From: Mammaliicoccus sp. Dog046
Lineage (GTDB): Bacteria; Bacillota; Bacilli; Staphylococcales; Staphylococcaceae
NCBI RefSeq assembly: GCF_034039665.1
Contig: NZ_CP120131.1
Coordinates: forward strand, 2,162,499-2,226,498
DNA length: 64,000 nt
Direction of reading: 5' to 3'
The notes beneath the pieces were generated by a model. That model made no database searches. It worked only from the letters and a program-made list of their open reading frames with translations, and was not told the origin of the DNA. The first letter of the stretch is position 1, and each line of letters begins with the position of its first letter. Of this stretch, positions 7,959 through 16,074 are shown one piece after another. The position numbers and the translations under genes were made by a program.

Positions 7959-9320
7959 TTATGATTTCACTACTTCTTGACCACGCTTGTTCCACGTTAA
8001 TATAAAGCTTAACATAGCTAACACACTAACTATCGTTAATAATAAGAATCCTGAATCCCAGCCGAGCTTATCAACAATGAGACCCATAATGACATTTGCC
8101 ATAACAGCCCCTCCAAGATAGCCGAATAAACCAGTCAATCCTGCTGCAGTCCCCGCTGCTTTTTTAGGAACATAATCTAACGCTTGCAATCCAATGAGCA
8201 TGACTGGACCATATATTAAGAATCCAATCGCTACTAACGAAATATTATCTACTAATGGATTGCCCGGAGGATTTAACCAATAAACAACGACCGCAATCGT
8301 TACACCAAGCATAAATATAAATCCTGCTGGCCCTCTTCGACCTTTAAAGAGTTTATCTGAAATATACCCACATAATAATGTTCCAGGAATACCAGCCCAT
8401 TCATATAAGAAATACGCCCAACCAGATGCACTTAAGTCGAATCCTTTTTCTTCACTTAAATACGTAGGTGCCCAATCCAACACACCATATCGAACAAAAT
8501 ATACAAATATATTTGCGATAGCAATCATCCATACCCATTTATTATTCAGAACATATTTAAATAAAATTTCTTTCGTCGTAAGTTCCGTTTCTAACGTCTC
8601 ATGTGTTTTATTTGGATAATCATTACGGTAATCTTCAATTGGTGGTAATCCCATTGATTGTGGTGTATCTCTTACAAGTATATAAGAAATAAGTGCAATG
8701 ATTAATGCTATCAATGCTGGATATATAAATGCCCCTTCAAATCCTTTTAAATAGCCAAATGAAAGTGTACCAGTAAGCGAAATACCTATTAATGCAATTG
8801 GAGCCATTAATCCACCACCTACATTATGTGCTACATTCCAAATCGCCGTTTTTCCACCACGTTCACTCACACTATACCAATGTACCAGTACTCTACCAGA
8901 TGGTGGCCACCCCATACCTTGAAACCAACCATTTAGGAAAAGCATGACAAACATAATAAATACACTTGAAGTTAATACAGGAATAAAACCCATTAACAAA
9001 TTTACAATTGCAGTCAATACAAGACCTAAAGTAATAAACACCCTTGCATTACTCCGGTCACTGATCGTCCCCATTACAAATTTACTAAAACCATATGCTA
9101 TCGAAATTGCTGATAAAGCAAATCCTAATTCTGTTTTACTAAAACCTTCATCAATCAATGCCGGCATTGCTAATGAAAAATTTTTACGTAATAAATAATA
9201 TCCTGCGTATCCTAAAAATATACCGAGAAAAACTTGAAACCTTAACTTCTTGTAAGTTTGATCAACTTGTTCTTTAGGTAAAGGTTCAATATGCTTTGCT
9301 GGTTTTAAAAAATTAGCCAT
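7959..9320 (-). CDS. glpT: Glycerol-3-phosphate transporter GlpT (MFS, OPA family)
   Basis: 453 residues with 12 membrane helices. It exchanges sn-glycerol-3-phosphate for inorganic phosphate and is the usual fosfomycin entry route. Strong family segments are the N-terminus [28 protein letters not shown], the OPA signature [19 protein letters not shown], and [12 protein letters not shown]. These follow S. aureus GlpT more closely than the hexose-phosphate transporter UhpT. The start has a GAGGAG-type ribosome binding site. The upstream region to 9463 is shared with the divergent fus-type gene. An AraC regulator follows downstream. Confidence 0.93.
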   Translation of the reverse strand: MANFLKPAKHIEPLPKEQVDQTYKKLRFQVFLGIFLGYAGYYLLRKNFSLAMPALIDEGFSKTELGFALSAISIAYGFSKFVMGTISDRSNARVFITLGLVLTAIVNLLMGFIPVLTSSVFIMFVMLFLNGWFQGMGWPPSGRVLVHWYSVSERGGKTAIWNVAHNVGGGLMAPIALIGISLTGTLSFGYLKGFEGAFIYPALIALIIALISYILVRDTPQSMGLPPIEDYRNDYPNKTHETLETELTTKEILFKYVLNNKWVWMIAIANIFVYFVRYGVLDWAPTYLSEEKGFDLSASGWAYFLYEWAGIPGTLLCGYISDKLFKGRRGPAGFIFMLGVTIAVVVYWLNPPGNPLVDNISLVAIGFLIYGPVMLIGLQALDYVPKKAAGTAAGLTGLFGYLGGAVMANVIMGLIVDKLGWDSGFLLLTIVSVLAMLSFILTWNKRGQEVVKS

Positions 9321-9463
9321 CGTCCTCTCCTCCTCATCCCTTTGTTAATTTTGCGTAAATAATATTAAGAAATTGTAAAAACGTGTATAATTACATCATT
9401 TCATTCACACCCTTTAAAGTCAATGAAATCTAGCAAATTAATTAAGCTCTCAACAAACTAGAT

Positions 9464-9492
9464 TTGAAATTAATGTGATAAAGGACTATACT
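9464..9492 (+). promoter_or_regulatory. Sigma-A promoter for the leader peptide and FusB-family gene
   Basis: TTGAAA and TATACT are separated by exactly 17 bases. The promoter is 26 bases upstream of the leader-peptide start codon. A further dyad, AATCTAG/CTAGATT, overlaps the -35 side. Confidence 0.65.
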
Positions 9493-9517
9493 GTTTCTGA
9501 TAAGGAGGGATCTCAAG

Positions 9518-9577
9518 ATGCTACTTAACGTGTCATGTTCTCTACAATTATTCATAACTACCACTCTAAATAATTAA
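9518..9577 (+). CDS. 19-residue leader peptide upstream of the FusB-family gene
   Basis: ATG is preceded by a near-perfect AAGGAGGGA eight bases away and opens a frame MLLNVSCSLQLFITTTLNN, then stop. It ends 14 bases before the next start codon, which has its own AGAAGGG site. A short, strongly translated frame directly before a ribosome-protection gene is the layout of translational attenuation, as in erm and cat leaders. The alternative RNA fold was not computed. Confidence 0.6.
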   Translation: MLLNVSCSLQLFITTTLNN

Positions 9578-9591
9578 AGAAGGGATTTTTT

Positions 9592-10236
9592 ATGAATAAT
9601 TTTATACAACCATATCAATTCGTCAGCATTAAGGCACATTCTGAACAATTACTTAATGTATATAAATCAGTAAATGATTTTAAAACAATCGAAACTTTTC
9701 AAGCAATCACTTATGACCATATATCACAACTTTTCAATGAAAAGCATTCTGAAATAGAAGATTTCACAAACATTATCATGCACCAAAAAATCAAACGCGC
9801 CCAAGTAGAAAAATTAATTCTCGGGTTACGTTCATATGTTGAACCTTTTAATCAACCATCTAGTAAACAACTAGAGAAGATTTTTAAGAAGACTAAAAAA
9901 TTAAAACAGCCAGATTGGGAAAATATAGATTTAAAAACAACATCCTATGTAGGCTGGAATGATTCAGGTAAGCAGAAGAAATTTATCATTGCGTATGAAC
10001 AAGATAAATTAGTTGGCGTTGTTGGTGAATTATCTCCAACTATTAAACCAGGGATATGCAGTGTTTGTAAGAAAGAATCCAACGTTTCTATGTTCCTATC
10101 GACAACGAAATCAAAAGGTGACGGAACATATACAAAGAATGGCAATTACATTTGTCATGACAGTAAACATTGTAATCAACAGCTCGATCAATTAGACGGA
10201 TTATATGAATTTATACAATCAGTAAAAATGAAATAA
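9592..10236 (+). CDS. FusB/FusC-family EF-G-binding protein (fusidic acid resistance type)
   Basis: 214 residues, matching the 213-214 of FusB, FusC, FusD and FusF. The protein binds elongation factor G and frees it from ribosomes stalled by fusidic acid. The C-terminal four-cysteine zinc finger is complete: Cys156-x2-Cys159 and Cys188-x5-Cys194, within residues 150-200. The N-terminal helical bundle covers residues 1-80. It lies behind a leader peptide and its own promoter and ends at a perfect terminator. The sequence alone does not show which Fus type it is or whether it gives clinical resistance. Intrinsic chromosomal members are known in several staphylococci. Confidence 0.85.
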   Translation: MNNFIQPYQFVSIKAHSEQLLNVYKSVNDFKTIETFQAITYDHISQLFNEKHSEIEDFTNIIMHQKIKRAQVEKLILGLRSYVEPFNQPSSKQLEKIFKKTKKLKQPDWENIDLKTTSYVGWNDSGKQKKFIIAYEQDKLVGVVGELSPTIKPGICSVCKKESNVSMFLSTTKSKGDGTYTKNGNYICHDSKHCNQQLDQLDGLYEFIQSVKMK

Positions 10237-10249
10237 CAGAGAAATAAAG

Positions 10250-10290
10250 ATAGCGGATGGAAAATGATTATTTTCCATCCGCTATTTCTA
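10250..10290 (+). terminator. Intrinsic terminator of the FusB-family gene
   Basis: ATAGCGGATGGAAAA and TTTTCCATCCGCTAT are perfectly complementary over 15 bp with a 6-base loop. Confidence 0.85.
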
Positions 10291-10296
10291 TATATT

Positions 10297-10354
10297 GAGC
10301 CGGTATTTTGTTTTTCGGCTCAGTTTTTTTCAGTACTGAGCCGAAAACCACCTC
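10297..10354. repeat. Solitary CGGCTCAG palindromic repeat
   Basis: Half unit TGAGCCGGTATT is followed by a whole unit TTTTCGGCTCAG...TACTGAGCCGAAAA. It is the same family as the array at 20313-20553 and the single copy at 14236. It sits between the fus-type gene and the convergent response regulator and probably also terminates transcription. Confidence 0.75.
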
Positions 10355-10378
10355 ATCATACTTCTCTACGCTCTTTTC

Positions 10379-10981
10379 CTATATCCACCCTTTTTCGGAT
10401 GCTATTTTCCATGCGTCAAATCGATTATCCGCTTCTAATTTATCTATAATCAATGATGTGTAATTCCTAATCGTTCCATCTGATAAAAATAATACTTTAG
10501 AAATCTCCTTGCTAGATAATCCTTTACCAATTTCTTTTAACACGAGTTGTTCTTTAGGGTTTAATGGATTTTTCTGTTTAAATATTGATGTCATCAAGGA
10601 TTCACTATATTCTTTCTTACCTACCATTACATTTTCAATCGTAATGACAAGTTCATCTATCGATCGTTCTTTTAACACATAGGCATCGACATCATTCGCT
10701 ACTGCGCTTTCGAAATATCCTGGTCTTCTAAAGGTTGTAACAATAATGACTTTTGTGTTCAATCCTAATGTTTTAATTTCTTTCAACACTTCCAAACCAG
10801 TCATTTTCGGCATTTCAACATCTAAAATTGCGACGTCTGGCTGTTTATCGACAATGGCTTTCAGGGCTACCTCGCCGTTTGGAACATCGCTTAATATTTC
10901 TAATTCTTCATTCATTTCCATTAACTGAACCATTGCTTTTCTTAACATTTCTTGGTCTTCAGCTATCACAATTGATGTCAT
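10379..10981 (-). CDS. NarL/DesR-type response regulator (YvfU-like)
   Basis: 200 residues. The receiver domain (1-120) has the acidic pair Glu8-Asp9 in IAEDQ, the phosphoacceptor Asp54 in AILDVEMPKMTG, and Lys in VLKERS. A LuxR-type helix-turn-helix follows at about 135-195 (LSSKEISKVLFLSDGTIRNY). The ATG overlaps the stop of the kinase gene by four bases, so the pair is translationally coupled. The order ABC ATPase, permease, kinase, regulator matches Bacillus subtilis YvfRSTU, whose regulator acts on its own ABC operon. Confidence 0.9.
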   Translation of the reverse strand: MTSIVIAEDQEMLRKAMVQLMEMNEELEILSDVPNGEVALKAIVDKQPDVAILDVEMPKMTGLEVLKEIKTLGLNTKVIIVTTFRRPGYFESAVANDVDAYVLKERSIDELVITIENVMVGKKEYSESLMTSIFKQKNPLNPKEQLVLKEIGKGLSSKEISKVLFLSDGTIRNYTSLIIDKLEADNRFDAWKIASEKGWI

Positions 10982-12084
10982 AATGTTTCATCTCCTCTAG
11001 GCAATGTCACTGTCATTTTCAATCCTTTATTTAATAGATGCACGTCGAATTGTCCATTCAAAGCATGCACTCGTTTTTTTATACTTTGAAAATCATCATT
11101 CCCGACTTTCTTCATGCCTTTTCCATCATCTTCAACAATCATTGACAAACCATTTTCATCCTCAATGAGTTCACCAATTACTTTTGTTGCGCCGGCATGT
11201 TTAATGACATTATTGATTGCTTCTCTCAATATCATCGCTAATGCTGATTGTTTAGTTGGACTGAGCGATTGCGCGCGATCTGCATTTTTAAATTCAAATA
11301 ATAAATTCGCATTATCTAAAAGCGTATGCATCGACATAATTTCTTCTTCAAAAGATTGTATTTTCAAGTTATCCACAATGGATCTGACTTTCATCAAAGC
11401 CTCTTTCGACAATTCATTAACAGAAGCTATCTCTTCTTTCGCTTTATCGACATCTTTGTCTATTAATTTCATCGCAAGTTCAGATTTCACACTTAAACTC
11501 GCAAATACATGTCCTAAAGTATCATGCAAATCTTGACCGATTCGATTTCGTTCTTGTTCAGCTATGAGCGTATTAATGTGTTCATTTTGATTTCTAATTT
11601 CATCTTGTAGCTTTTTCGATTCTAAAAGTTTAAAATTGCCTAACATTACTAATATAATGACCACACTCATTGGAGCCATAAAAAGTAAGTAATCTCTGTG
11701 ATTCATGGCTATAATAAATATCGTTATAGCAAATGCAATGATGTACATAAAGACTTCAATAGATTTCTTTTTCACTTGAAATACATATGGAATAATATAT
11801 GCTGCGTAAAAGAAAAACATTAAATGTGATGCATTAAAAAGTTCTACAAAATAAAGTATGCCTATAAAATGAATCCCTAATAGCATTCTTCTTAACATTA
11901 ATTTATTTGATAGGTCTTCATAAATCATGATTAAATAGCTGGCAGTAAATAGAACGGTAATCAATATACCACTCCACAATGGGCCTCTATGACCCAACAC
12001 CGTCAAACTTAGTATAGGAAAAATTAAATATATTAAATTCGATGTTCCTATAGGTGCAGCTTTTATTTTTTCTAAAAGGGACAT
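10978..12084 (-). CDS. HisKA_3 sensor histidine kinase (YvfT/DesK-like)
   Basis: 368 residues. Four to five membrane helices at residues 15-150 have almost no extracellular loop, so it probably senses within the membrane. A coiled linker (155-180) leads to the dimerisation/phosphotransfer motif RIGQDLHDTLGHVFASL with His187. The ATPase part has the N-box REAINNVIKHAGA and the G-box VEDDGKGM. It is the partner of the adjacent response regulator. Its start abuts the last base of the permease gene. Such small membrane-sensing kinases are often paired with ABC transporters that respond to membrane-active agents. The signal here is unknown. Confidence 0.9.
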   Translation of the reverse strand: MSLLEKIKAAPIGTSNLIYLIFPILSLTVLGHRGPLWSGILITVLFTASYLIMIYEDLSNKLMLRRMLLGIHFIGILYFVELFNASHLMFFFYAAYIIPYVFQVKKKSIEVFMYIIAFAITIFIIAMNHRDYLLFMAPMSVVIILVMLGNFKLLESKKLQDEIRNQNEHINTLIAEQERNRIGQDLHDTLGHVFASLSVKSELAMKLIDKDVDKAKEEIASVNELSKEALMKVRSIVDNLKIQSFEEEIMSMHTLLDNANLLFEFKNADRAQSLSPTKQSALAMILREAINNVIKHAGATKVIGELIEDENGLSMIVEDDGKGMKKVGNDDFQSIKKRVHALNGQFDVHLLNKGLKMTVTLPRGDETL

Positions 12085-12815
12085 TAAATCACTTCCGTCT
12101 TTTTTCGTATAATTAACGCGATACTTATAAACAATATACAGTATACCATTAGAATGAGTAATGATTGAACATGCATACCTCCACTCGTTGTTAGCGAAAG
12201 AGACAGTTCTCTTAAATTATACGTAGGTGTTAAATATGATATTTCTTTTAACCAATCGGGAAACTGGTCTGTCGGAAACCAAAGTCCGCCCACAACCGCA
12301 AGCCCTAAATATAATATATTGGCTATCGCACTTGCCTTCTGAATGTCTTTCATTTGTGCGATTAAAACGCCTATGGATAAAAACATACTGGACCCTAACC
12401 ACAATAATAATCCTGAACCGATCCATTCACCTGCAGACATTTCAACACCTTTATAAAGCCATCCTGTTAAAAACAAAGCAATGATTGAAATACTAAACAT
12501 ACACATGAGTTTTAACACTTTTCCTGCATAATAATATTTGGGAGTCAAAGGCGTTTTAAACAGATTTTTTGCCCAACCAATTTTGTTATCCTCAATCATT
12601 TCTAATGGGAATGTCATAATACAAAAGCTACTTAAACTGAAAGTCGCCATACTGTACATATATGCTTTATAAAATTGTGTTTCGTATGCTTTTGGTAAAT
12701 CTAACATCGCTGTAAAGATGATATAAAATACAAGTGGCAGCATAATTGATAATGTTAAATACGATTTTTTCCTAGAAACTAATAGCAATTCAAATTTAAA
12801 ATAGGCCCATAACAT
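12084..12815 (-). CDS. ABC-2 type transporter permease (YvfS-like)
   Basis: 243 residues with six predicted helices. An ABC-2 membrane domain covers most of the protein, with a typical LVFYIIFTAML segment near 28-38 and LGLAVVGGLWFPTDQFPDWL around 170-190. It starts seven bases after the ATPase gene, in the same operon as the kinase and regulator. It forms an exporter with the upstream ATPase. The substrate is unknown; antimicrobial peptide or lipid export would be a family-level guess only. Confidence 0.88.
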   Translation of the reverse strand: MLWAYFKFELLLVSRKKSYLTLSIMLPLVFYIIFTAMLDLPKAYETQFYKAYMYSMATFSLSSFCIMTFPLEMIEDNKIGWAKNLFKTPLTPKYYYAGKVLKLMCMFSISIIALFLTGWLYKGVEMSAGEWIGSGLLLWLGSSMFLSIGVLIAQMKDIQKASAIANILYLGLAVVGGLWFPTDQFPDWLKEISYLTPTYNLRELSLSLTTSGGMHVQSLLILMVYCILFISIALIIRKKTEVI

Positions 12816-12821
12816 ATCTCA

Positions 12822-13691
12822 TCAAACCCTTTCGTTATTTTTAGAAAATATCGTATCCATTAACGACGCTTTAGATATTTCGATATCATTAAAATCCACA
12901 TGATGCTCAAGCAGTGTTTTAATAACCGGATTTGCATCTTGTGTCGTAATAAACAACATATCTTTCATTTCTTCTACATTCACATTCTCTAAAAATTCAA
13001 CAATATGTTTATTGGATGTTGGCATTTGAATATGTGTCTTACTTTCGCTGTAACGTATCGCTCTAGGCGTACTATCCATTATCAGTTTTCCTTTATCGAG
13101 TACGACAACACAATCTGCCATACGTTCTACTTCTTCAATATAATGAGACGTGTAGAAAATCGTTTTCCCCTCTTGCTTCATTTGTTCAATAACTTCCCAA
13201 AAGTGTTTTCTCATCTCTGTATCCATCGCACTGGTCGGCTCATCTAATATGATAAATCGAGGCTTACCTATAATCGCCAAAGTAAAATCAAGAATTCTGC
13301 GTTCCCCACCAGATAATTTTGAAGCAAATTGATTTAATTTATCATCGTCAAATCTCGTTATCTTTCTAAATTCAACCATAGAAAGTGTATCTTTATATAA
13401 CGATTGATGAAGATGAAACAATTCTTTAACCTTAATCATTTCAGGAAAAATAGTCGTCTGAAATAGAATGCCCATACTCTTCTTAACTAATTGATGATCA
13501 TCACTCACAATCTTCCCATCAGATGGATGTCTATCCCCAATAATCATGTCTATTAACGTAGACTTCCCCGCACCATTTGGACCAATGAGCGCCGTGCACT
13601 CCCCTTCATTTATTTGAAAAGACACCCCATTCACAACATTCTTAACACCATAAACCTTTGTTACACCTTGAACATCGATCATCCTCATCAC
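12822..13691 (-). CDS. ABC transporter ATP-binding protein (YvfR-like)
   Basis: 289 residues; the first gene of the four-gene exporter/two-component operon. It has Walker A GPNGAGKSTL, a Q-loop in FQTTIFPE, the signature LSGGERRILD, Walker B FIILDEPTSAMD and the H-loop TSHYIEEVE. The C-terminal 70 residues are an extra domain typical of drug-exporter ATPases (DrrA/NatA class). A GACGGTGATGAGG-type site precedes the start. If the system is autoregulated, the operator should lie in 13692-13810, but I could not pick one out confidently. Confidence 0.9.
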   Translation of the reverse strand: MMRMIDVQGVTKVYGVKNVVNGVSFQINEGECTALIGPNGAGKSTLIDMIIGDRHPSDGKIVSDDHQLVKKSMGILFQTTIFPEMIKVKELFHLHQSLYKDTLSMVEFRKITRFDDDKLNQFASKLSGGERRILDFTLAIIGKPRFIILDEPTSAMDTEMRKHFWEVIEQMKQEGKTIFYTSHYIEEVERMADCVVVLDKGKLIMDSTPRAIRYSESKTHIQMPTSNKHIVEFLENVNVEEMKDMLFITTQDANPVIKTLLEHHVDFNDIEISKASLMDTIFSKNNERV

Positions 13692-13814
13692 CGTCCTTAA
13701 TTAATTAACTTCAGTATAAATAACAACACAACACGTTATAAGTACAAACTGTCATAGATTCAACATGACAAATGTCATTAAAATCAATAAAAATAACAGT
13801 TCAATTAAATGGAG

Positions 13815-13842
13815 TTGACATTTTTCACTATTTATAGATAAT
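13815..13842 (+). promoter_or_regulatory. Promoter of the monooxygenase-fold gene
   Basis: TTGACA and GATAAT are separated by 16 bases, 44 bases before the start codon. Confidence 0.55.
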
Positions 13843-13885
13843 GAAAATATAATCCATGTTTTTTATACAATTAGGAGATGAATCC

Positions 13886-14233
13886 ATGACAATTACAGTA
13901 AATATTTATTATCGAGGCGAAGGAACAGCAGCAAAAGACTTTGCGTTAGAAATGATATCCAGTGGTATTGTTTCAGAAATACGTGAAAAAGAAGGTAACT
14001 TAAAATATGAATATTTTATGCCTTTAGAAGAAAATGGCACAGTCTTACTTATAGATCAATGGACCAATCAAAATGCCCTAGATGAACATCACCTTTCACA
14101 AACAATGGAAAAAATAATGAAGTTAAGAGAGAAATACACATTAACGATGGAAGTAGAACGTTATACAGAAGATCAAGACGGCATACCAAAACACGATGAA
14201 CAGTATATTGTGAGAAATGAAGATAATAAATAA
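13886..14233 (+). CDS. Antibiotic biosynthesis monooxygenase (ABM) domain protein
   Basis: 115 residues from the ATG at 13886, chosen because TAGGAGATG lies immediately upstream. The longer frame from 13856 has none. Residues 1-95 form the dimeric alpha/beta barrel domain (VNIYYRGEGTAAKDFALEM, then ILLIDQWTNQNALDEHH-like). The fold is shared by quinol monooxygenases and heme-degrading enzymes. The heme-binding residues of IsdG (Asn7, Trp67, His77) are not obviously reproduced, so heme degradation is not claimed. The last 20 residues are a polar tail. It ends at a CGGCTCAG palindrome that can act as terminator. Confidence 0.75.
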   Translation: MTITVNIYYRGEGTAAKDFALEMISSGIVSEIREKEGNLKYEYFMPLEENGTVLLIDQWTNQNALDEHHLSQTMEKIMKLREKYTLTMEVERYTEDQDGIPKHDEQYIVRNEDNK

Positions 14234-14235
14234 GT

Positions 14236-14282
14236 GGTTCCGTTTTCGGCTCAGTTTTTCTTAGTACTGAGCCGAAAACTAC
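14236..14282. repeat. Solitary CGGCTCAG palindromic repeat (terminator-like)
   Basis: TTTTCGGCTCAG and CTGAGCCGAAAA are perfectly complementary across a 12-base spacer. It lies directly after the monooxygenase-fold gene and belongs to the same family as 10297-10354 and 20313-20553. From 14283 to 14404 I see nothing else. Confidence 0.75.
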
Positions 14283-14404
14283 TATTCCATATTATTATGT
14301 ATAAAAAAAACCATTTATAGCTCACTTTAATACAATGTAATCGACCAAGAAAAATTGTAGTGGTGGCTTATAAATGACTCAATTCAATTTCACCATAGAC
14401 TGCA

Positions 14405-15136
14405 TCAACTTCCTGCATTATAAATCTTTCTATTTAAGTTAACAGTATCATCATGCGTAAAATCTGGAGTGAAATTTTTCATAATTTCATCTCTTAATTG
14501 TGGTGCTTTTTGTTTATTAGCTTTTTCTAATGCTGTTGCTAATTCACTTTTTGTTAATTCAGTGCAGTACGCAGGTGTTCCTGGTTGTTGTTTCCATGAA
14601 TCTGATAACTTACCATTATCTACAGCATCAAAACCTACTTCATTAATCAGTTGTTTGATGATATCTTTTTCAGCATCGTTGTTTCCTGAAATCCCTATAG
14701 CTATACGATTGTCAGTTCCTTGAGGACTTCCTTTTTCCGCTAATGTATATGCAAGTAAATTGTTAAAAGCTTTCACTACATCTCTACCTATTTGTTGAGA
14801 TACCCATTCACTTTCAACTTCTCCATCTTCAATTGCTGCTATTTTATGATCTCTAAATGGATAATAATTAGATGTATCAACGATAATCACTTTATCTTCA
14901 ACTTTTGAAATAACATCTTTAATATCAGTCATTACTTTTGTTGGTATAGATAAAATTAAAACATCTATATTCGTTACGACATCTTCAACTTCGACTGCTT
15001 TACCGCTAATATTTTTATCTTTTAAACGATCAACACTACGTACATCAGCAATTTTTACATCGTGACCGCTATTAACAAGCTTATGTGATAATGTTGCGCC
15101 AATGGGACCCGCACCAATAATTCCTATTTTCATCAT
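14405..15136 (-). CDS. NADP-dependent F420-reductase-like oxidoreductase
   Basis: 243 residues with an N-terminal Rossmann domain (KIGIIGAGPIGATLSHKL, then SGHDVKIADVRS). It has the NAD(P)-linked core of COG2085 proteins, including VIIVDTSNYYPFRD and VVKAFNNLLAYTL. Coenzyme F420 is not made in this lineage, so the name describes the fold and not the reaction. Two ATG codons in tandem follow AAAGGAG; either may be used. It is transcribed alone, toward the ABM gene. The substrate is unknown. Confidence 0.8.
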   Translation of the reverse strand: MMKIGIIGAGPIGATLSHKLVNSGHDVKIADVRSVDRLKDKNISGKAVEVEDVVTNIDVLILSIPTKVMTDIKDVISKVEDKVIIVDTSNYYPFRDHKIAAIEDGEVESEWVSQQIGRDVVKAFNNLLAYTLAEKGSPQGTDNRIAIGISGNNDAEKDIIKQLINEVGFDAVDNGKLSDSWKQQPGTPAYCTELTKSELATALEKANKQKAPQLRDEIMKNFTPDFTHDDTVNLNRKIYNAGS

Positions 15137-15349
15137 AATATCTCCTTTAATTTAAATGTTTTATTTAGTTCATTGATTATATTCTTTTTACTTACATAAT
15201 CCAAGAAGGCAATAAAATAAGCCTAGGTACATATTTTCGTACTTTTGTGATGTATATGACTTTTCAGTAATATTTTCGAAGGAAAAAATTTTATCATTAG
15301 ACAAATTTCACTTTATTCGTTATTATAAGGGAACAATAAAATAGCTCGT

Positions 15350-15452
15350 AATCTTATTTAGAGTAGGTGGAGGGAATTGGCCCGAAGAAACCTCAGCAGC
15401 AGGCGTTTGCACTGTGCTAAATCCAACAAGTGATACTTGAAAGATAAGAAGA
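15350..15452 (+). ncRNA. SAM-I (S-box) riboswitch
   Basis: P1 is formed by TCTTATT (15352) with AGATAAG (15442). Between them lie the S-box conserved blocks in order: AGAGTAGGTGGAGGGA, TTGGCCCGAAGAAACC, CAGCAG and GTGCTAAATCC, then GAAAGATAAG. All of these match the SAM-I aptamer consensus. When it binds S-adenosylmethionine it normally terminates transcription. A terminator hairpin follows directly. The AAGAAG after P1 can pair with CTTCTT inside the terminator arm to give the antiterminator. Confidence 0.92.
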
Positions 15453-15459
15453 ATCTCTA

Positions 15460-15497
15460 GACAGCTCTTCTTAATTTTAAGATGAGCTGTTTTATTG
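15460..15497 (+). terminator. Expression-platform terminator of the SAM riboswitch
   Basis: ACAGCTC and GAGCTGT enclose a secondary pair TCTTAA/TTAAGA and are followed by TTTATT. The 5' arm overlaps the predicted antiterminator partner. Confidence 0.85.
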
Positions 15498-15523
15498 TAA
15501 CTCAAACTTTAGGAGGCAATAAT

Positions 15524-15745
15524 ATGAGAACAAGAGAAGATATTTTAGCAGATTTAGATGAATTAAAGGAACACCCACCTAATAATTGGGCGTCCTCAAT
15601 TGGAAGAACACAACAGAAAAGTGCACTACTTGCTGAACTTAGAAAGTTAGAATCCGACTACGTCCCAAGCAACCAAAATCATCATGATGATCAAACGATT
15701 CAGTTCAATGAATTTGAAATTAATATTAGAATAACGAAGAAATAA
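15524..15745 (+). CDS. Small riboswitch-controlled protein of unknown function
   Basis: 73 residues from the ATG at 15524, seven bases after a perfect AGGAGG. An ATG further upstream at 15482 lies inside the terminator stem and is not a start. The N-terminal half is a charged helix (REDILADLDELKEH). A central motif NNWASSIGRTQQKSALLAEL follows, then a His/Asp-rich linker (NQNHHDD) and a beta-like tail. No signal or membrane segment is present. It is the only gene behind the SAM riboswitch, since a strong terminator follows. SAM control suggests a role in methionine, cysteine or SAM economy, but no family is recognised. Confidence 0.8.
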   Translation: MRTREDILADLDELKEHPPNNWASSIGRTQQKSALLAELRKLESDYVPSNQNHHDDQTIQFNEFEINIRITKK

Positions 15746-15758
15746 ATGAACACGCACG

Positions 15759-15795
15759 AATGCCGACAAAGCAATATACTTTGTCGGCATTCATG
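15759..15795 (+). terminator. Intrinsic terminator of the riboswitch-controlled gene
   Basis: GAATGCCGACAAAG and CTTTGTCGGCATTC are perfectly complementary over 14 bp with a 7-base loop. The T-run is poor, but the stem is strong. Confidence 0.75.
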
Positions 15796-15810
15796 CTATT
15801 AAAAACAAGC

Positions 15811-15946
15811 AAAAAAAATAAGCTAACTATATTTGCCGTATAGTTAGCTTCAAACACTAAGGTTCGTTTGGTAATCACATCCACAGTGTGAGCCTTTACT
15901 CGATAGTCATCAGCGTACTCTAAAACCTGATGGCTATTTTTAATAC
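15811..15946 (-). ncRNA. Candidate small regulatory RNA, about 136 nt
   Basis: On the minus strand, a TTGGTA-N17-TAATAT promoter leads into a 5' stem ATAGCCATCAG / CTGATGACTAT with a 13-base loop. A region with further short dyads (TCACAC..GTGTGA-type, AAAC..GTTT) follows. The end is a perfect 11-bp stem AGCTAACTATA/TATAGTTAGCT with loop CGGCAAA and a U-run. No open frame in it resembles a protein. Promoter, internal structure and intrinsic terminator together support an independent transcript. I do not recognise a known family. Confidence 0.55.
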
Positions 15947-15952
15947 AATTAA

Positions 15953-15981
15953 ATATTAACATTACACTTACTATTTACCAA
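15953..15981 (-). promoter_or_regulatory. Promoter of the candidate small RNA
   Basis: Minus-strand TTGGTA (15981-15976) and TAATAT (15958-15953) are separated by 17 bases. They point into the structured region at 15946. Confidence 0.5.
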
Positions 15982-16030
15982 CAATTTACACAATTTTTCA
16001 CGCTAATTATTACCAAATGTTTACATAAAA

Positions 16031-16067
16031 CAAAGGCCTGGATTTCATTTTTCCAAGCCTCTTTTTA
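16031..16067 (-). terminator. Terminator of the PTS operon
   Basis: AGGCCTGGA and TCCAAGCCT form a stem (one mismatch) just after the EIIC stop codon. A T-rich run follows on the minus strand. Confidence 0.6.
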
Positions 16068-16074
16068 CAATCTA

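Noticed and set aside
10264-10449. 61-codon frame after the FusB-family gene
   Set aside because: It lies in the terminator and CGGCTCAG repeat and overlaps the response regulator gene; no ribosome binding site.
13886-14233. IsdG/IsdI-type heme monooxygenase
   Set aside because: The ABM fold fits, but the Asn/Trp/His heme-pocket set is not evident, so only the fold is claimed.
15323-15505. 60-codon frame antisense to the SAM riboswitch
   Set aside because: The strand opposite carries a clear riboswitch and terminator, which explains the sequence conservation and structure.
15726-15962. 78-codon frame on the minus strand
   Set aside because: It runs through the terminator and hairpins of the candidate small RNA, has no ribosome binding site and no protein-like composition.
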